A DNA stretch of 64,000 nt from Ramlibacter monticola (GCF_016722785.1 NZ_JAEQNE010000010.1:117440-181439), one strand, 5' to 3'. Shown: positions 53,498 to 63,940, counted from the first letter of the stretch. Notes: generated by a model not told the origin, from the sequence alone. A program made the numbers and translations.

Positions 53498-54509
53498 CGC
53501 GCGGCCCGTCGTCGGGCTCATGCCCGGCGACATGACCGGCATCGGACCCGAGATCACGGCGAAGCTGCTGGCCAGCCGGGCGCTGCGCGACGTGGCGCGC
53601 GTTGCCGTGATCGGGGACGCGCGCGTGTGGGAGTTGGGTTGCCGGGAGGCGGGCGTGCAGCCGGCCTGGCGCGCCTATGCCGACGTGGCCGCGATCGACT
53701 GGTCGCGCGACGAGATCCCCGTGGTGGACCTCGCCAACACCGACCCGGCCACGCTGCCCCGCCGGGAGAATTCGCCCGAGTCCGGCCGGCTTGCCGGCGA
53801 GACCCTGCTGCACATGACCGGGCTGGCGCAGGCCGGCCAGCTCGATGCCGTCTCCTTCGCGCCCCTCAGCAAGGCGGCCCTGCACGCCGGCGGCTGGAAG
53901 TACCCGGACGAGCACCAGATGTTCGCGGCCTGGAACCGGCACGAGGGCTTCTTCGGCGAGATGAACGTCATCGAGCAGTTCTCGACCTTCCGCGTGACCT
54001 CGCACGTCGCGCTGCGCAAGGCGCTGGACCTGATCACCCCCGAGCGCATCGGGGCCGCAGTGCGCCTGGCCGACACCACCCTGCGCGAGCGCGGCTTCGC
54101 GCGCCCGCGCATCGGCGTCGCGGCGCTCAATCCGCATTGCGGGGAAGGCGGGCTGTTCGGGGACGAGGAGATCCGCCTGATCGCGCCCACCGTGCGGCGG
54201 CTGCAGGAGGAGGGCATCGCCGCGAGCGGCCCCGTTTCCTCGGACGCGATCTTCCTGAAGGCGCTCAAGGGCGAGTACGACGGCGTGGTGATGATGTACC
54301 ACGACCAGGGCCAGATCGCGACCAAGCTGCTCGGCTTCCACAAGGGCGTCACCGTCACGGCGGGGCTGCGCACGATCTACACGACGCCGGCGCACGGCAC
54401 GGCGTTCGACATCGTCGGCCAGGGCAGGGCGGAGACGGGCGCGCTGGAGCAGGCGCTGCGCATCGCCGCGCGCATGGCCGCGGCGCGCAGGCGGGAGGGG
54501 AAGGCATGA
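53484..54509 (+). CDS. PdxA-family NAD-dependent dehydrogenase (PdxA2-like)
   Basis: A 341-residue protein of the 4-hydroxythreonine-4-phosphate dehydrogenase family. It opens with VGLMPGDMTGIGPEITAKLL. The three metal-binding histidines are in VTSHVALRKA (~175), ALNPHCGEGG (~216) and TTPAHGTAFDIVGQG (~300), with YHDQGQIATKLLGF between. Distant from pyridoxine genes, PdxA2-type enzymes act in sugar-acid breakdown by oxidative decarboxylation. It overlaps the MmgE/PrpD gene by 14 nt and the next gene by 4 nt. Confidence 0.88.
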   Translation: MTAADARPVVGLMPGDMTGIGPEITAKLLASRALRDVARVAVIGDARVWELGCREAGVQPAWRAYADVAAIDWSRDEIPVVDLANTDPATLPRRENSPESGRLAGETLLHMTGLAQAGQLDAVSFAPLSKAALHAGGWKYPDEHQMFAAWNRHEGFFGEMNVIEQFSTFRVTSHVALRKALDLITPERIGAAVRLADTTLRERGFARPRIGVAALNPHCGEGGLFGDEEIRLIAPTVRRLQEEGIAASGPVSSDAIFLKALKGEYDGVVMMYHDQGQIATKLLGFHKGVTVTAGLRTIYTTPAHGTAFDIVGQGRAETGALEQALRIAARMAAARRREGKA

Positions 54510-55576
54510 CGCAGCAGGGCCTGGTCCTCGGCGTGCTCGAGGGCGACGACATCGGGCACGAAGTGGTGCCGGCGGCGGTGCTGGTCGCCAGTGCCGCGGC
54601 CGAGCGGCACGGGCTGCGGATCGAGTGGCGGCCCATGCCGGTGGGACGGCGCGCGCTCGACACGCACGGCGCCACCCTGCCGGCGGGCACGCTGGAGACG
54701 CTGGCGAAGATGGACGGCTTCGTGCTGGGACCGATCGGCCACCGCGAGTACCCCAAGGTGCCGGGCGCGATCAACCCACACCCGATCATGCGCAAGCACT
54801 TCAACCTGTTCGCCAACGTGCGGCCGACCCGGTCCTATCCCGGCATCGGCTGCCTGTACGACGACATCGACCTGGTCATCGTGCGCGAGAACAACGAAGG
54901 CTTCCAGCCCGATCGCAACGTGGTGGCCGGCTCGGGCGAGTTCCGGCCGAGCGAGGACATGACGATCTCGGTGCGCGTGATCTCCCGCAAGGGCAGCGAG
55001 CGGGTGGCGCGGGTCGCGCTGGCGCTGGCGCGCAGCCGCCGCAAGCTGCTGACGGTGGTGCACAAGAACACCGTGTTCAAGCTGGGATGCGGCATGTTCG
55101 TCGAGGAGTGCCTGAGGGCCGCGAAGGACTTCCCGGACGTGGCCGTGAACGAGGTGATCGTCGACACGATGGCCATGCGGTTGGTGCGCGACCCGCAGAG
55201 CTTCGACGTGGTCGTCACGACCAACATGTTCGGGGACATCCTGACCGACGAAGCCGCGGGGCTGGTGGGCGGCCTGGGCATGGCGCCGGGGCTGTGCATC
55301 GGCGAAGGGGATTTCGCGATGGCGCAGGCGACGCACGGCTCGGCGCCGGACATCGCGGGCCAGGGGATCGCGAACCCCTACGCCATGGTCGATTCGACGC
55401 GGATGATGCTGGACTGGCTGGGACGGCGGAAGGGGATCGCTGCCGCCGTGGCGGCGGCCGCGAGGATGGAGCGGGGCCTCACGGCGGCGCTGGCGGATGC
55501 GAAGGCGCGGACGGGGGATATCAAGGGGTCGGGGACAACCGCGACATTCACGCGCGCGGTCATCGGGAACCTGTAG
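54506..55576 (+). CDS. Isocitrate/isopropylmalate dehydrogenase-family enzyme
   Basis: A 356-residue NAD(P)-dependent beta-decarboxylating dehydrogenase. The family motifs LVLGVLEGDDIGHEVVPAA at the start, VTTNMFGDILTDEAAGLVGG near residue 235 and ATHGSAPDIAGQGIANP near residue 276 are present. The substrate loop reads VRENNEGFQPDRNV near residue 128, unlike the usual leuB (RELTGG) or icd patterns, so the substrate is likely different. ATG overlaps the previous stop by 4 nt. This is the last gene of the importer-catabolic operon and converges on the GntR gene. Confidence 0.88.
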   Translation: MTQQGLVLGVLEGDDIGHEVVPAAVLVASAAAERHGLRIEWRPMPVGRRALDTHGATLPAGTLETLAKMDGFVLGPIGHREYPKVPGAINPHPIMRKHFNLFANVRPTRSYPGIGCLYDDIDLVIVRENNEGFQPDRNVVAGSGEFRPSEDMTISVRVISRKGSERVARVALALARSRRKLLTVVHKNTVFKLGCGMFVEECLRAAKDFPDVAVNEVIVDTMAMRLVRDPQSFDVVVTTNMFGDILTDEAAGLVGGLGMAPGLCIGEGDFAMAQATHGSAPDIAGQGIANPYAMVDSTRMMLDWLGRRKGIAAAVAAAARMERGLTAALADAKARTGDIKGSGTTATFTRAVIGNL

Positions 55577-55614
55577 CCGCCGTCATTGCCGCCTTCGCGG
55601 GAGATGCGGTTGCG

Positions 55615-56280
55615 CTACTTCTCGTCGGCCAGGGCCAGCAGCCGCTGTCGCCCCGCCTGGATATGCTCCTCCGCATACTGCTTCGCCTTCGCCGCATTCC
55701 CCTTCGACAGCGCCTCGTAGATCCTGCGGTGCTCCACGTTGGACCGCCGCATGTTCCCCGGTGCGTTGAAGTTCTGCCGCCGGTACAGGTGCAGCTCCTT
55801 CACGTAGCTGTCGTACAGCTGGTGCGCGCGCTCGTGCGCCGCCAGTTCCAGGACCAGCGCGTGGAACTGCACGTTGAGCTCGTAGTACTGGCCGCTGTCG
55901 CCGGCCTGCGCGGCCTGGTCCATGCCTTCCAGCAGGGCCTCGAAGCGCTCGCGGTGCGCGTCGGTGACGTTCTCCGCCGCGCGCGCCGCGGCGAAGCCGA
56001 ACACCAGCGCCCGCAGCTCGTAGATCTCCAGCATCTCGCGGATGGAGACCTGGCGCACGAACACGCCGCGGTTGACCACCGGCGTGACCAGCCCGGTCCC
56101 CGTGAGGATGCGGATCGCCTCGCGGATGGGCCCGCGGCTGGTGCCCATGCGGACCGCCAGAGCGGCCTCGTTCAGCCGGTCGCCCGCCTTGAACTCGCCG
56201 GCGTAGATCAACTGCTTCAGCTGCTCCGCGATGCTGCGCGGCAGGCCTTCGGCGGTGGCGATGGGCGGAACGGTCGTCAT
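55615..56280 (-). CDS. GntR-family transcriptional regulator with FCD domain
   Basis: A 221-residue regulator. The N-terminal winged helix (about residues 10-75) has LKQLIYAGEFKAGDRLNEAA and GTSRGPIREAIRILTGTGLV. The FCD effector domain follows (YELRALVFGFAAARAAEN to about 210), with the Asp/His positions for metal-bound acids. It is convergent with the catabolic operon. Operator-like sites with matching spacing lie before both its own gene and the importer operon, so it probably senses the pathway substrate and controls both. Confidence 0.92.
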   Translation of the reverse strand: MTTVPPIATAEGLPRSIAEQLKQLIYAGEFKAGDRLNEAALAVRMGTSRGPIREAIRILTGTGLVTPVVNRGVFVRQVSIREMLEIYELRALVFGFAAARAAENVTDAHRERFEALLEGMDQAAQAGDSGQYYELNVQFHALVLELAAHERAHQLYDSYVKELHLYRRQNFNAPGNMRRSNVEHRRIYEALSKGNAAKAKQYAEEHIQAGRQRLLALADEK

Positions 56281-56331
56281 GCGGATGCAGGGCCGCTTCG
56301 GCCGCGGCCTTGTCGGCGATTATAGGAAGGC

Positions 56332-56365
56332 TGTCGACGTTGTCACCCGGATTGTCGACACTTGG
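56332..56365 (-). promoter_or_regulatory. Paired GntR-type operator upstream of the GntR gene
   Basis: On the plus strand TGTCGACGTT (56332-56341) and TGTCGACACTTGG (56353-56365) start 21 bp apart, like 48117-48151. The site lies 52 nt before the GntR ATG, in the right place for autoregulation. Confidence 0.65.
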
Positions 56366-56405
56366 CGGCCGGGTCCCGCTGCGAGGCCGGCCGCCGCGCG
56401 GCGAC

Positions 56406-57020
56406 TCAGAGGGCTTCCGCGTTGTGGTGCGGCGCCGGCGCCATCAGGCGGTCGGTGGCCGCGATCGCCATCGCCGAGAGCAGGAAGGTGATGTGGATGA
56501 CCGTCTGCGCGACCAGCACCTTTTCCGAGTAGTTGTCGGCGTTGATGAAGGTCTTGAGCAGGTGGATCGAGGAGATGCCGATGATGGCGGTGGCCAGCTT
56601 GACCTTCAGCACCGAGGCGTTGACGTGGCTGAGCCATTCCGGCTGGTCCGGGTGGCCTTCCAGGTTCATGCGGCTGACGAAAGTTTCATAGCCGCCCACG
56701 ATCACCATGATCAGCAGGTTGGAGATCATGACCACGTCGATCAGCGCCAGCACGACCAGCATGATGATGGTCTCGTTCAGCGCCGTCAGCTGCGACGTCG
56801 GCTTGTACCCGATGCTCGAGATCAGCTGCTGGAGCGCCGACTGGCTGCCGGCGGCGGCCTCGACTAGGTGCCACAGTTCCAGCAGGAAGTGCACGACGTA
56901 CACGGCCTGCGCGGCGATGAGGCCCAGGTACAGGGGCAGCTGCAGCCAGCGGCTGGCGAAGATCAGGTTGGGCAGCGGCCGCAGGGGGGAGGAGCGGCTG
57001 GTGCCGGACGGGTGTTGCAT
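56406..57020 (-). CDS. UPF0114 (YqhA-like) inner-membrane protein
   Basis: A 204-residue membrane protein from the ATG at 57020. The family opening LIFASRWLQLPLYLGLIAAQ begins near residue 19. Helices follow with NETIIMLVVLALIDVVMISNLLIMVIVGGY near residue 95, which is strongly conserved, and ATAIIGISSIHLLKTF. Function of UPF0114 proteins is unknown. It is divergent from acetyl-CoA synthetase across ~165 nt, which contains both upstream regions; I see no certain promoter there. Confidence 0.88.
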   Translation of the reverse strand: MQHPSGTSRSSPLRPLPNLIFASRWLQLPLYLGLIAAQAVYVVHFLLELWHLVEAAAGSQSALQQLISSIGYKPTSQLTALNETIIMLVVLALIDVVMISNLLIMVIVGGYETFVSRMNLEGHPDQPEWLSHVNASVLKVKLATAIIGISSIHLLKTFINADNYSEKVLVAQTVIHITFLLSAMAIAATDRLMAPAPHHNAEAL

Positions 57021-57185
57021 GAGGCAGGGGGGCAGACTTGGACGACGAACGCGCGATTGTAGGGACCTGCACTCTGGCACCCGGGGCTCCGTCGTCTGTA
57101 AGCTAGCAGCCAGTCAGTGCGACGTAAGTGCCGAACCGGACATTACGCCCGAATTTCCTCCCCACCCATTTCCCGGAGACAAAGC

Positions 57186-59171
<1,986 letters not shown>

Positions 59172-59311
59172 TGGAGGCCGCCGCTGGTGGCGGTGCCGCG
59201 CAGCGGCTTGCGGGATTGGACGGCACTCATATCTCCGCAGGCGATGTGATGTGCCGGCAGAACCCGGCGATCCTGGAGCAACTCGCGCAGACCAACTGAC
59301 GCGTGCATGCT

Positions 59312-59355
59312 CCTCCCCCGCGGGGGAGGCCGGGAGAGGGGCGCTTCGGCGCCCC
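59312..59355. terminator. Two hairpins after acs
   Basis: CCTCCCCCG/CGGGGGAGG (59312-59329) is a perfect 18-nt palindrome. GGGGCGC-TTCG-GCGCCCC (59338-59355) is a 7-bp stem with a stable tetraloop, then TT. They lie between the convergent acs and TerC genes and may serve both. Confidence 0.6.
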
Positions 59356-59411
59356 TTGGCCTTTGCGGGGGGCGGGTCGCGGCTGCGTGAGATCGGGGGT
59401 CGGCGACGGAC

Positions 59412-60146
59412 TCAGGCCGCGCGCAGCGCCCTGCGCTTGCGGCGCGCCCGGATGTTGAGCGCCTCCACCGCCAGCGAAAAGGCCATGGCCGCATAGATGT
59501 AGCCCTTGGGCACGTGGAAGTCGAACGCTTCCGCGGTGAGCGTCATCCCGACCATCACCAGGAAGGCCAGCGCCAGCACCTTCAGCGAGGGATGCGCCTG
59601 CACGAACTCGCCGATGGGCCGGGCGGCGAACATCATCAGGGCCACGGCGGACACCACCGCCGCGATCATCACCGGCAGCTGGTCGACCATCCCCACGGCG
59701 GTGATCACCGAGTCCAGCGAGAAGACGATGTCCAGCAGGGCGATCTGGCCGATCACGCTCCAGAAACGCGCCTGGCCGGCCTTCGCGGTCCCGCGCTCCT
59801 CCGGCGGCTCGTCGCGCGCCTCGACGACGCTGAAGATCTCGCGCGACGCCTTGTAGAGAAGGAACAGGCCTCCGCCGAACAGCACGAGGTCACGGCCGCT
59901 GACGGCCTCGCCGAGCACGGTGAAGAGGTCGTCCTTCAGGTCCATCACCCAGCTCAAGGACAGCAGGAGCAGAAGCCGCGTGCCCATGGCGAACAGCAGG
60001 CCGAGGCGGCGCGCCCTGTCCTGCGAGGCGGGCGGGAGGTGACCGACCAGGATGGTGAGGAAGACGATGTTGTCGATGCCCAGCACCACTTCGAGCGCGG
60101 TGAGCATGACGAAGGCGATCCAGACGTTGGCGTCGAGGAGGTCCAT
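59412..60146 (-). CDS. TerC-family membrane protein
   Basis: A 244-residue inner-membrane protein with about seven helices. The family block LTALEVVLGIDNIVFLTILV near residue 16 holds the conserved acidic residues. A second block, LLDIVFSLDSVITAVGMVDQ, lies near residue 137. TerC proteins are linked to metal homeostasis, including tellurite resistance and manganese export to exoenzymes. The gene stands alone. A manganese role would fit the multicopper oxidase at 41149-45918 but they are far apart. Confidence 0.9.
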   Translation of the reverse strand: MDLLDANVWIAFVMLTALEVVLGIDNIVFLTILVGHLPPASQDRARRLGLLFAMGTRLLLLLSLSWVMDLKDDLFTVLGEAVSGRDLVLFGGGLFLLYKASREIFSVVEARDEPPEERGTAKAGQARFWSVIGQIALLDIVFSLDSVITAVGMVDQLPVMIAAVVSAVALMMFAARPIGEFVQAHPSLKVLALAFLVMVGMTLTAEAFDFHVPKGYIYAAMAFSLAVEALNIRARRKRRALRAA

Positions 60147-60240
60147 GGCCCGCCCAGCTTAACGGCGGCTCCGCGCGCGCGGCGCAGGAAGGCGCGGTCA
60201 GGGCGCGCAGGCGGGTAACCCGTCGTCCGCGCCGGCAAGG

Positions 60241-60264
60241 AAAAAGCCCGCCGGAGGCGGGCTT
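60241..60264 (-). terminator. Intrinsic terminator for the cytochrome c gene
   Basis: Read on the minus strand, a 9-bp stem AAGCCCGCC/GGCGGGCTT (60256-60264 with 60244-60252) with 3-nt loop is followed by a run of Ts (60241-60245). It lies ~20 nt after the cytochrome stop. Confidence 0.8.
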
Positions 60265-60283
60265 CGACCGGAGCGCGAAAGGT

Positions 60284-60589
60284 TTACTTCTGGCTGAGGA
60301 CCCAGGCGGCCAGCTTCTTGGCCTCGGCCTCGTTCACCTGGGCGTTGGCGGGCATGGGGACGGGGCCCCAGACGCCGGCGCCGCCCTTCATGATCTTGGC
60401 GGCCAGCTTGTCGACGGCATCCTTCTGGCCGGCGTACTTGGTGGCGACCTCCTTGTAGGCAGGACCGACCAGCTTCTTGTCGATGGCGTGGCAGGCCATG
60501 CAGTTCTTCGCGGTAGCCAGGGCCTGGTCGGCCAGCGCCGGCGCGGAAAGGGCGGCCAGGGCAGCCAGCGCAAACAGGGCACGTTTCAT
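60284..60589 (-). CDS. Class I cytochrome c (c551/c552-like)
   Basis: A 101-residue periplasmic monoheme cytochrome. The signal peptide MKRALFALAALAALSAPALA ends at residue 20. The heme site is NCMACHAIDKK near residue 29. The axial methionine is in WGPVPMPAN near residue 79. Length and spacing match small c551-type electron carriers that feed oxidases or nitrite reductases. A strong terminator follows. Confidence 0.93.
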   Translation of the reverse strand: MKRALFALAALAALSAPALADQALATAKNCMACHAIDKKLVGPAYKEVATKYAGQKDAVDKLAAKIMKGGAGVWGPVPMPANAQVNEAEAKKLAAWVLSQK

Positions 60590-60690
60590 GGGAGGGACCT
60601 CGCAGTTGAGTTACATTCCTTCAACGGTATTGTACGGAGCGGCGTTGACCCCGCCGATCGTCGACAGTCAGGCAAGAAACGAGAGGCCGC

Positions 60691-60939
60691 ATGCTTTTCC
60701 TGGGGTTGGGCATTCTTTTGCTCGCGTTGAAGTACTTCGAGTTCGGGCCGGTCGCGGAGTGGTCCTGGTGGCTCGTGCTTTCTCCGTTTGCGCTGGCCGT
60801 GGTCTGGTGGGCCTGGGCCGACTGGTCCGGCTACACCAAGCGCAAGGCGGTCGAGCGCGAGGAGGTGCGCAAGAAGGCGCGCATCGACAAGCAGCGCGAA
60901 CAGCTCGGGCTGGGCACGAAGAAGCCCGGCCGGCGCTGA
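60691..60939 (+). CDS. Small Trp-rich membrane protein
   Basis: An 82-residue protein. The first ~50 residues form two hydrophobic stretches rich in tryptophan (EWSWWLVLSPFALAVVWWAW), and the last ~30 are a charged tail (KRKAVEREEVRKKARIDK). This matches the small Trp-rich protein family of Burkholderiales, of unknown function. The charged tail should face the cytoplasm. It is divergent from the cytochrome c gene (101 nt between starts). Confidence 0.8.
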   Translation: MLFLGLGILLLALKYFEFGPVAEWSWWLVLSPFALAVVWWAWADWSGYTKRKAVEREEVRKKARIDKQREQLGLGTKKPGRR

Positions 60940-60955
60940 CCCGGCCCCGGGGCGC

Positions 60956-62476
60956 TCAGGAGCCGTCGCCCAGGGCGGGGGCGTGCTTGCGCTTCAGCGG
61001 CGCGAGCGCCGGCCCTTCGATCACGGTGCCGTCGGGGCGGAAGCGGCTGCCGTGGCAGGGGCAATCCCAGCTCGTTTCCACGCTGTTCCAGTGCACCCTG
61101 CAGCCCACGTGCGTGCACACGGGCGACACGGCGTACAGTTCGCCCGCCGGCGAGCGCCAGGCCGCGACGGTCTCGCCCTCGGCGTCGACGATGGCGCTGT
61201 CGCCGGCTTTCAGCTCCGACAACTTCTCGTTCTGGCGCTGGGTCAGGTAGTCCTTCACCAGCTGCGTCACCACCAGCGCGTTCTCTCCCAGGATGTTCTT
61301 GCCGCCCTTCAGGGGCGAAAGGCGGCCTGGCCGCACGAGGTCCGCGAAGGCCGACTTGTGCCCGAGCAGTTCCGCCGCGATCAGGCGCGCGGCCACGGTG
61401 CCCCAGGTCAGGCCGTCGGTGGAAAAGCCGGTGGCGATGAAGCAGTCGGAGTGGTTGCGCCCGATGTACGGCAGGGCGTCCGCGCCGCGGTAGTTCTGGG
61501 CCGACCAGCGATGCGTGACCGGCCGATCGCCGAAGAACTTGCGCGCCAGGTTCTCCAGCGCGATCAGTCCCGCCGTGGCGTTGTGGATGCCGACCTTGTG
61601 CTCCTGCCCCGCGCAGACCAGGTAATGGCGGTCGCCGGCCTGCAGCGTGCGGATCGACAGGTGCTCGTTCGCCTTCCACCAGAAGGTGCCCGGGCCGGGC
61701 GGCGCGCCGGGTTCCCAGTCGAAGGCGAGCGCGTATTCGCGGTGCACCGGCATCTCGGTGTGCACGAGGTGGACGCCCTTGGGCGAATGCGTGGCCATCA
61801 CGATCTCCCGGGCGGTCACGCTGCCGGAGTCCGTCTTGACGCGGCGGGCCTTGGTGTCGATCTCCAGCACGCGCGAGTGCTCGTGGATCCGGGCGCCCGC
61901 CTCCGCCGCGCGCCGCGCCATCGCCACCACGTAGGCCTGCGGCTGGAACTGCGCCTGGTTGCGCAGCACGATCACCTCGCCTTCCGCGGGGGGCAGGGGC
62001 GCGGGAACCGAGCTTGCGCGCTCGACCGCGCAGCCGGCGGCGGCGAGCGCCTCGAATTCCTTCTGGAGGGCTTCGTTGTTGGCGCGATCCGCCCACTCCA
62101 CGAGGTCGCAGCGGCGGAACCCGACATCGGGTAGCAGCCGGCAGCGTTCTTCCACGAAGTTCACCGCCGTGCGCCTCTCGTTGGCCACGTGGCGCGCTAC
62201 CTCCGCGCCCCACTTGGCCGCGATCTCGCGCATGCCGCTGGAGACGGTCTCGTAGAGATTGCCCGTCGAATTGCCGGTGGTGCCGCAACCGATCTCGTCG
62301 GCCTCGAGCAGCACCACGGTGGGCGGGTTGGGCGCCTTCCGTTCGGCGAGCAGGTCGGCGAGCGTGACTCCGGTGATGCCGCCGCCGATGATCAGCACGT
62401 CGCAGGTCACGTCGCCGCTCAAGGGAGCGTGGGCGGTGGGAGCGGCGGTGCCGCGCCAGAGGGAAAGGGTGTTCAT
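60956..62476 (-). CDS. FAD-dependent oxidoreductase with C-terminal Rieske domain
   Basis: A 506-residue protein from the ATG at 62476. The N-terminal DAO-type FAD domain has VLIIGGGITGVTLADLL near residue 28 and a glycine-rich CGTTGNSTGN segment. The C-terminal ~90 residues form a Rieske [2Fe-2S] domain with CTHVGC near residue 457 and CPCHGSRF near residue 474. No signal peptide is seen. Such fusions oxidise amines or similar compounds and pass electrons to the cluster; the substrate is unknown. The open frame upstream is ignored because the domain begins at this ATG. Confidence 0.88.
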   Translation of the reverse strand: MNTLSLWRGTAAPTAHAPLSGDVTCDVLIIGGGITGVTLADLLAERKAPNPPTVVLLEADEIGCGTTGNSTGNLYETVSSGMREIAAKWGAEVARHVANERRTAVNFVEERCRLLPDVGFRRCDLVEWADRANNEALQKEFEALAAAGCAVERASSVPAPLPPAEGEVIVLRNQAQFQPQAYVVAMARRAAEAGARIHEHSRVLEIDTKARRVKTDSGSVTAREIVMATHSPKGVHLVHTEMPVHREYALAFDWEPGAPPGPGTFWWKANEHLSIRTLQAGDRHYLVCAGQEHKVGIHNATAGLIALENLARKFFGDRPVTHRWSAQNYRGADALPYIGRNHSDCFIATGFSTDGLTWGTVAARLIAAELLGHKSAFADLVRPGRLSPLKGGKNILGENALVVTQLVKDYLTQRQNEKLSELKAGDSAIVDAEGETVAAWRSPAGELYAVSPVCTHVGCRVHWNSVETSWDCPCHGSRFRPDGTVIEGPALAPLKRKHAPALGDGS

Positions 62477-62607
62477 CTCGTTGTCCCCTTTGGAGAGGTC
62501 CCATGCTAGGCAGGGGCGGGAGAGCAGGGCGTAGGACAAGGACGACATAGCGCCTTGCGCGCCCTCGTGCGCACGGGTGCACCCGGTGCACGGTTGCGCA
62601 AGAAGGG

Positions 62608-63603
62608 TCAGGCGGCCGGCATGGCGTCGAGCGGGCTGCGAATCGTGCCGCCGGCGAATTTCAGGACGTGCGTGTAGATCATCGTCGTGCTCACGTCGGC
62701 GTGGCCGAGGAGATCCTGCACCGTGCGGATGTCGGTGCCGGACTGCAGCAGGTGCGTGGCGAAGGAGTGCCGCAGGGTGTGGGCCGAAATGCGCTTCTGG
62801 AGCCCGGACTTCACGACCGCCTTGCGCAAGGCGCGCTGGAGACGGTCTTCGTGCAGGTGGTGGCGGCGCACGATGCCCTCGCACGGGTCGGTGAAAGGCA
62901 GGGGTGACGGAAAGACCCAGAACCAGCCCCAGGTGCGACCGACGTTGGGGTACTTGCGCTCGAGCCCGTGCGGCACCTGGACCCCGCCGCATTCGTTGCG
63001 GCGGTCGCGCTCCCAGCAGGCCCGCGCCGCCGCGAACTGCGCGCGCAGTTCCGCTTCCAGCGAATGCGGCAGCATCACGACGCGGTCCTTGTTGCCCTTG
63101 GCTTCGCGCACGATGATGACGCGCCGTTCGAAGTCCACGTCCTTGGTGCGCAGGCGCAGTGCCTCCATGAGGCGCATGCCCGTGCCGTAAAGCAGGCGGG
63201 CGACCACGCGCGTCGTGTCTTCCATCGCCTGGAAGAGGCGCGACGTTTCGTCCGGTGTGAGCACCGTCGGGAGCCGGCGGGTGTACGCGGGGCGCTGCAA
63301 CTCCGTCATCCAGGGGAGTTCGATCCCGAGGACCTCGCGATAGAGGAACAGGATGGCGCTGAGCGCCTGGTTGTGGGTGGAACTCGCCACGCCGCGCTGG
63401 GTGGCCAGCATCGTGAGGAAGGCCTGCACTTCGGCGGAGCCCATGTCGCGCGGATGCTTCACCCCATTCCAGCGAATGAAGAAGCGGATCCAGTAAAGGT
63501 AGGCGTTCTCGGTGCGAAGGCTATAGTGCAAATAGCGTGCGCGCTCGCGGGCTTGGGTGAGCAGGCGAGGAGGCTGCGCGGCGGGGGTGGGGGGCGGCGC
63601 CAT
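62608..63603 (-). CDS. intI: Integron integrase (IntI-type tyrosine recombinase)
   Basis: A 331-residue tyrosine recombinase. The N-terminal SAM-like DNA-binding domain includes YSLRTENAYLYWIRFFIRW. Catalytic residues are visible: Arg in TGMRLMEALRL near residue 145, HTLRHSFATHLL near residue 275, and LGHADVSTTMIYTHV with the late His and nucleophilic Tyr near residue 310. Between them is the extra block GLERKYPNVGRTWGWFWVFP near residue 210, found only in integron integrases. This sets it apart from phage integrases. Transcription points away from the window edge; a cassette array would lie beyond 63900. Confidence 0.92.
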   Translation of the reverse strand: MAPPPTPAAQPPRLLTQARERARYLHYSLRTENAYLYWIRFFIRWNGVKHPRDMGSAEVQAFLTMLATQRGVASSTHNQALSAILFLYREVLGIELPWMTELQRPAYTRRLPTVLTPDETSRLFQAMEDTTRVVARLLYGTGMRLMEALRLRTKDVDFERRVIIVREAKGNKDRVVMLPHSLEAELRAQFAAARACWERDRRNECGGVQVPHGLERKYPNVGRTWGWFWVFPSPLPFTDPCEGIVRRHHLHEDRLQRALRKAVVKSGLQKRISAHTLRHSFATHLLQSGTDIRTVQDLLGHADVSTTMIYTHVLKFAGGTIRSPLDAMPAA

Positions 63604-63610
63604 GGGTAGG

Positions 63611-63653
63611 CTGTATGTGAATACAGTGTATCCGCAGAGACCTCAGGCCGCAA
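63611..63653 (-). promoter_or_regulatory. intI promoter with perfect LexA box
   Basis: CTGT-N8-ACAG at 63611-63626 is a perfect LexA (SOS) box, 7 nt before the intI ATG. On the minus strand TTGCGG (63648-63653), a 17-nt spacer and TACACT (63625-63630) form a -35/-10 pair whose -10 overlaps the box, so LexA should block transcription. Confidence 0.75.
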
Positions 63654-63681
63654 GGGATGCGGGGGAGGTGCGGTGAAACGG

Positions 63682-63893
63682 GGCGGCCGGATGCTGATGT
63701 ATCCAGCACTCTTATCCGGCGGCCGAATGGATGCGAAGACGCGCTGTATCAAGTGGGGAAACTGGAGCTCTGATATTTGGCGGGAAGGGTTGATTCCTGT
63801 GTGTGATCAACAACTTGCGGAGGCGTTCGTGGGAGGGATATCGCACGGATGGGGGATATTGGGGTTTGGGGTGCGGTCTACATTACGTTGAAC
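63682..63893 (+). other. Candidate attI recombination region of the integron
   Basis: GTTGAAC at 63887-63893 fits the integron core site GTTRRRY and stands ~285 bp from the intI start, on the correct side. Upstream are a direct repeat GGCGGCCG (63682-63689 and 63718-63725) and an inverted pair CCGGAT/ATCCGG (63687-63692 and 63714-63719), possible integrase-binding sites. The stretch is more AT-rich than its surroundings. A 72-residue open frame runs across it but looks non-coding. Confidence 0.45.
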
Positions 63894-63903
63894 TAAACCG
63901 CTG

Positions 63904-63940
63904 ACGCGGTGGTTGGTCCATCAGGCCGCCACCGCGTTTT
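63904..63940 (+). terminator. Stem-loop with T-run near the right edge
   Basis: A perfect 9-bp stem (63904-63912 with 63929-63937), 16-nt loop and TTTT (63937-63940). It reads as an intrinsic terminator on the plus strand. No complete attC site (RYYYAAC ... GTTRRRY) is recognisable between here and 64000. Confidence 0.55.

Noticed and set aside
59172..59299. A second small gene ending in NPAILEQLAQTN after acs
   Set aside because: The matching residues come only from the duplicated acs tail; no start codon with a ribosome-binding site gives a sensible protein.
62477..62607. Small palindromes (GGTGCACC-type) upstream of the FAD-Rieske gene as an operator
   Set aside because: Short and overlapping; they could equally be part of the intI 3' end hairpin, and no regulator gene is nearby.
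63673..63891. A 72-residue open frame in the presumed attI region, possibly a first gene cassette
   Set aside because: No ribosome-binding site, no recognisable family, and its stop lies inside the proposed GTTGAAC core; more likely non-coding.
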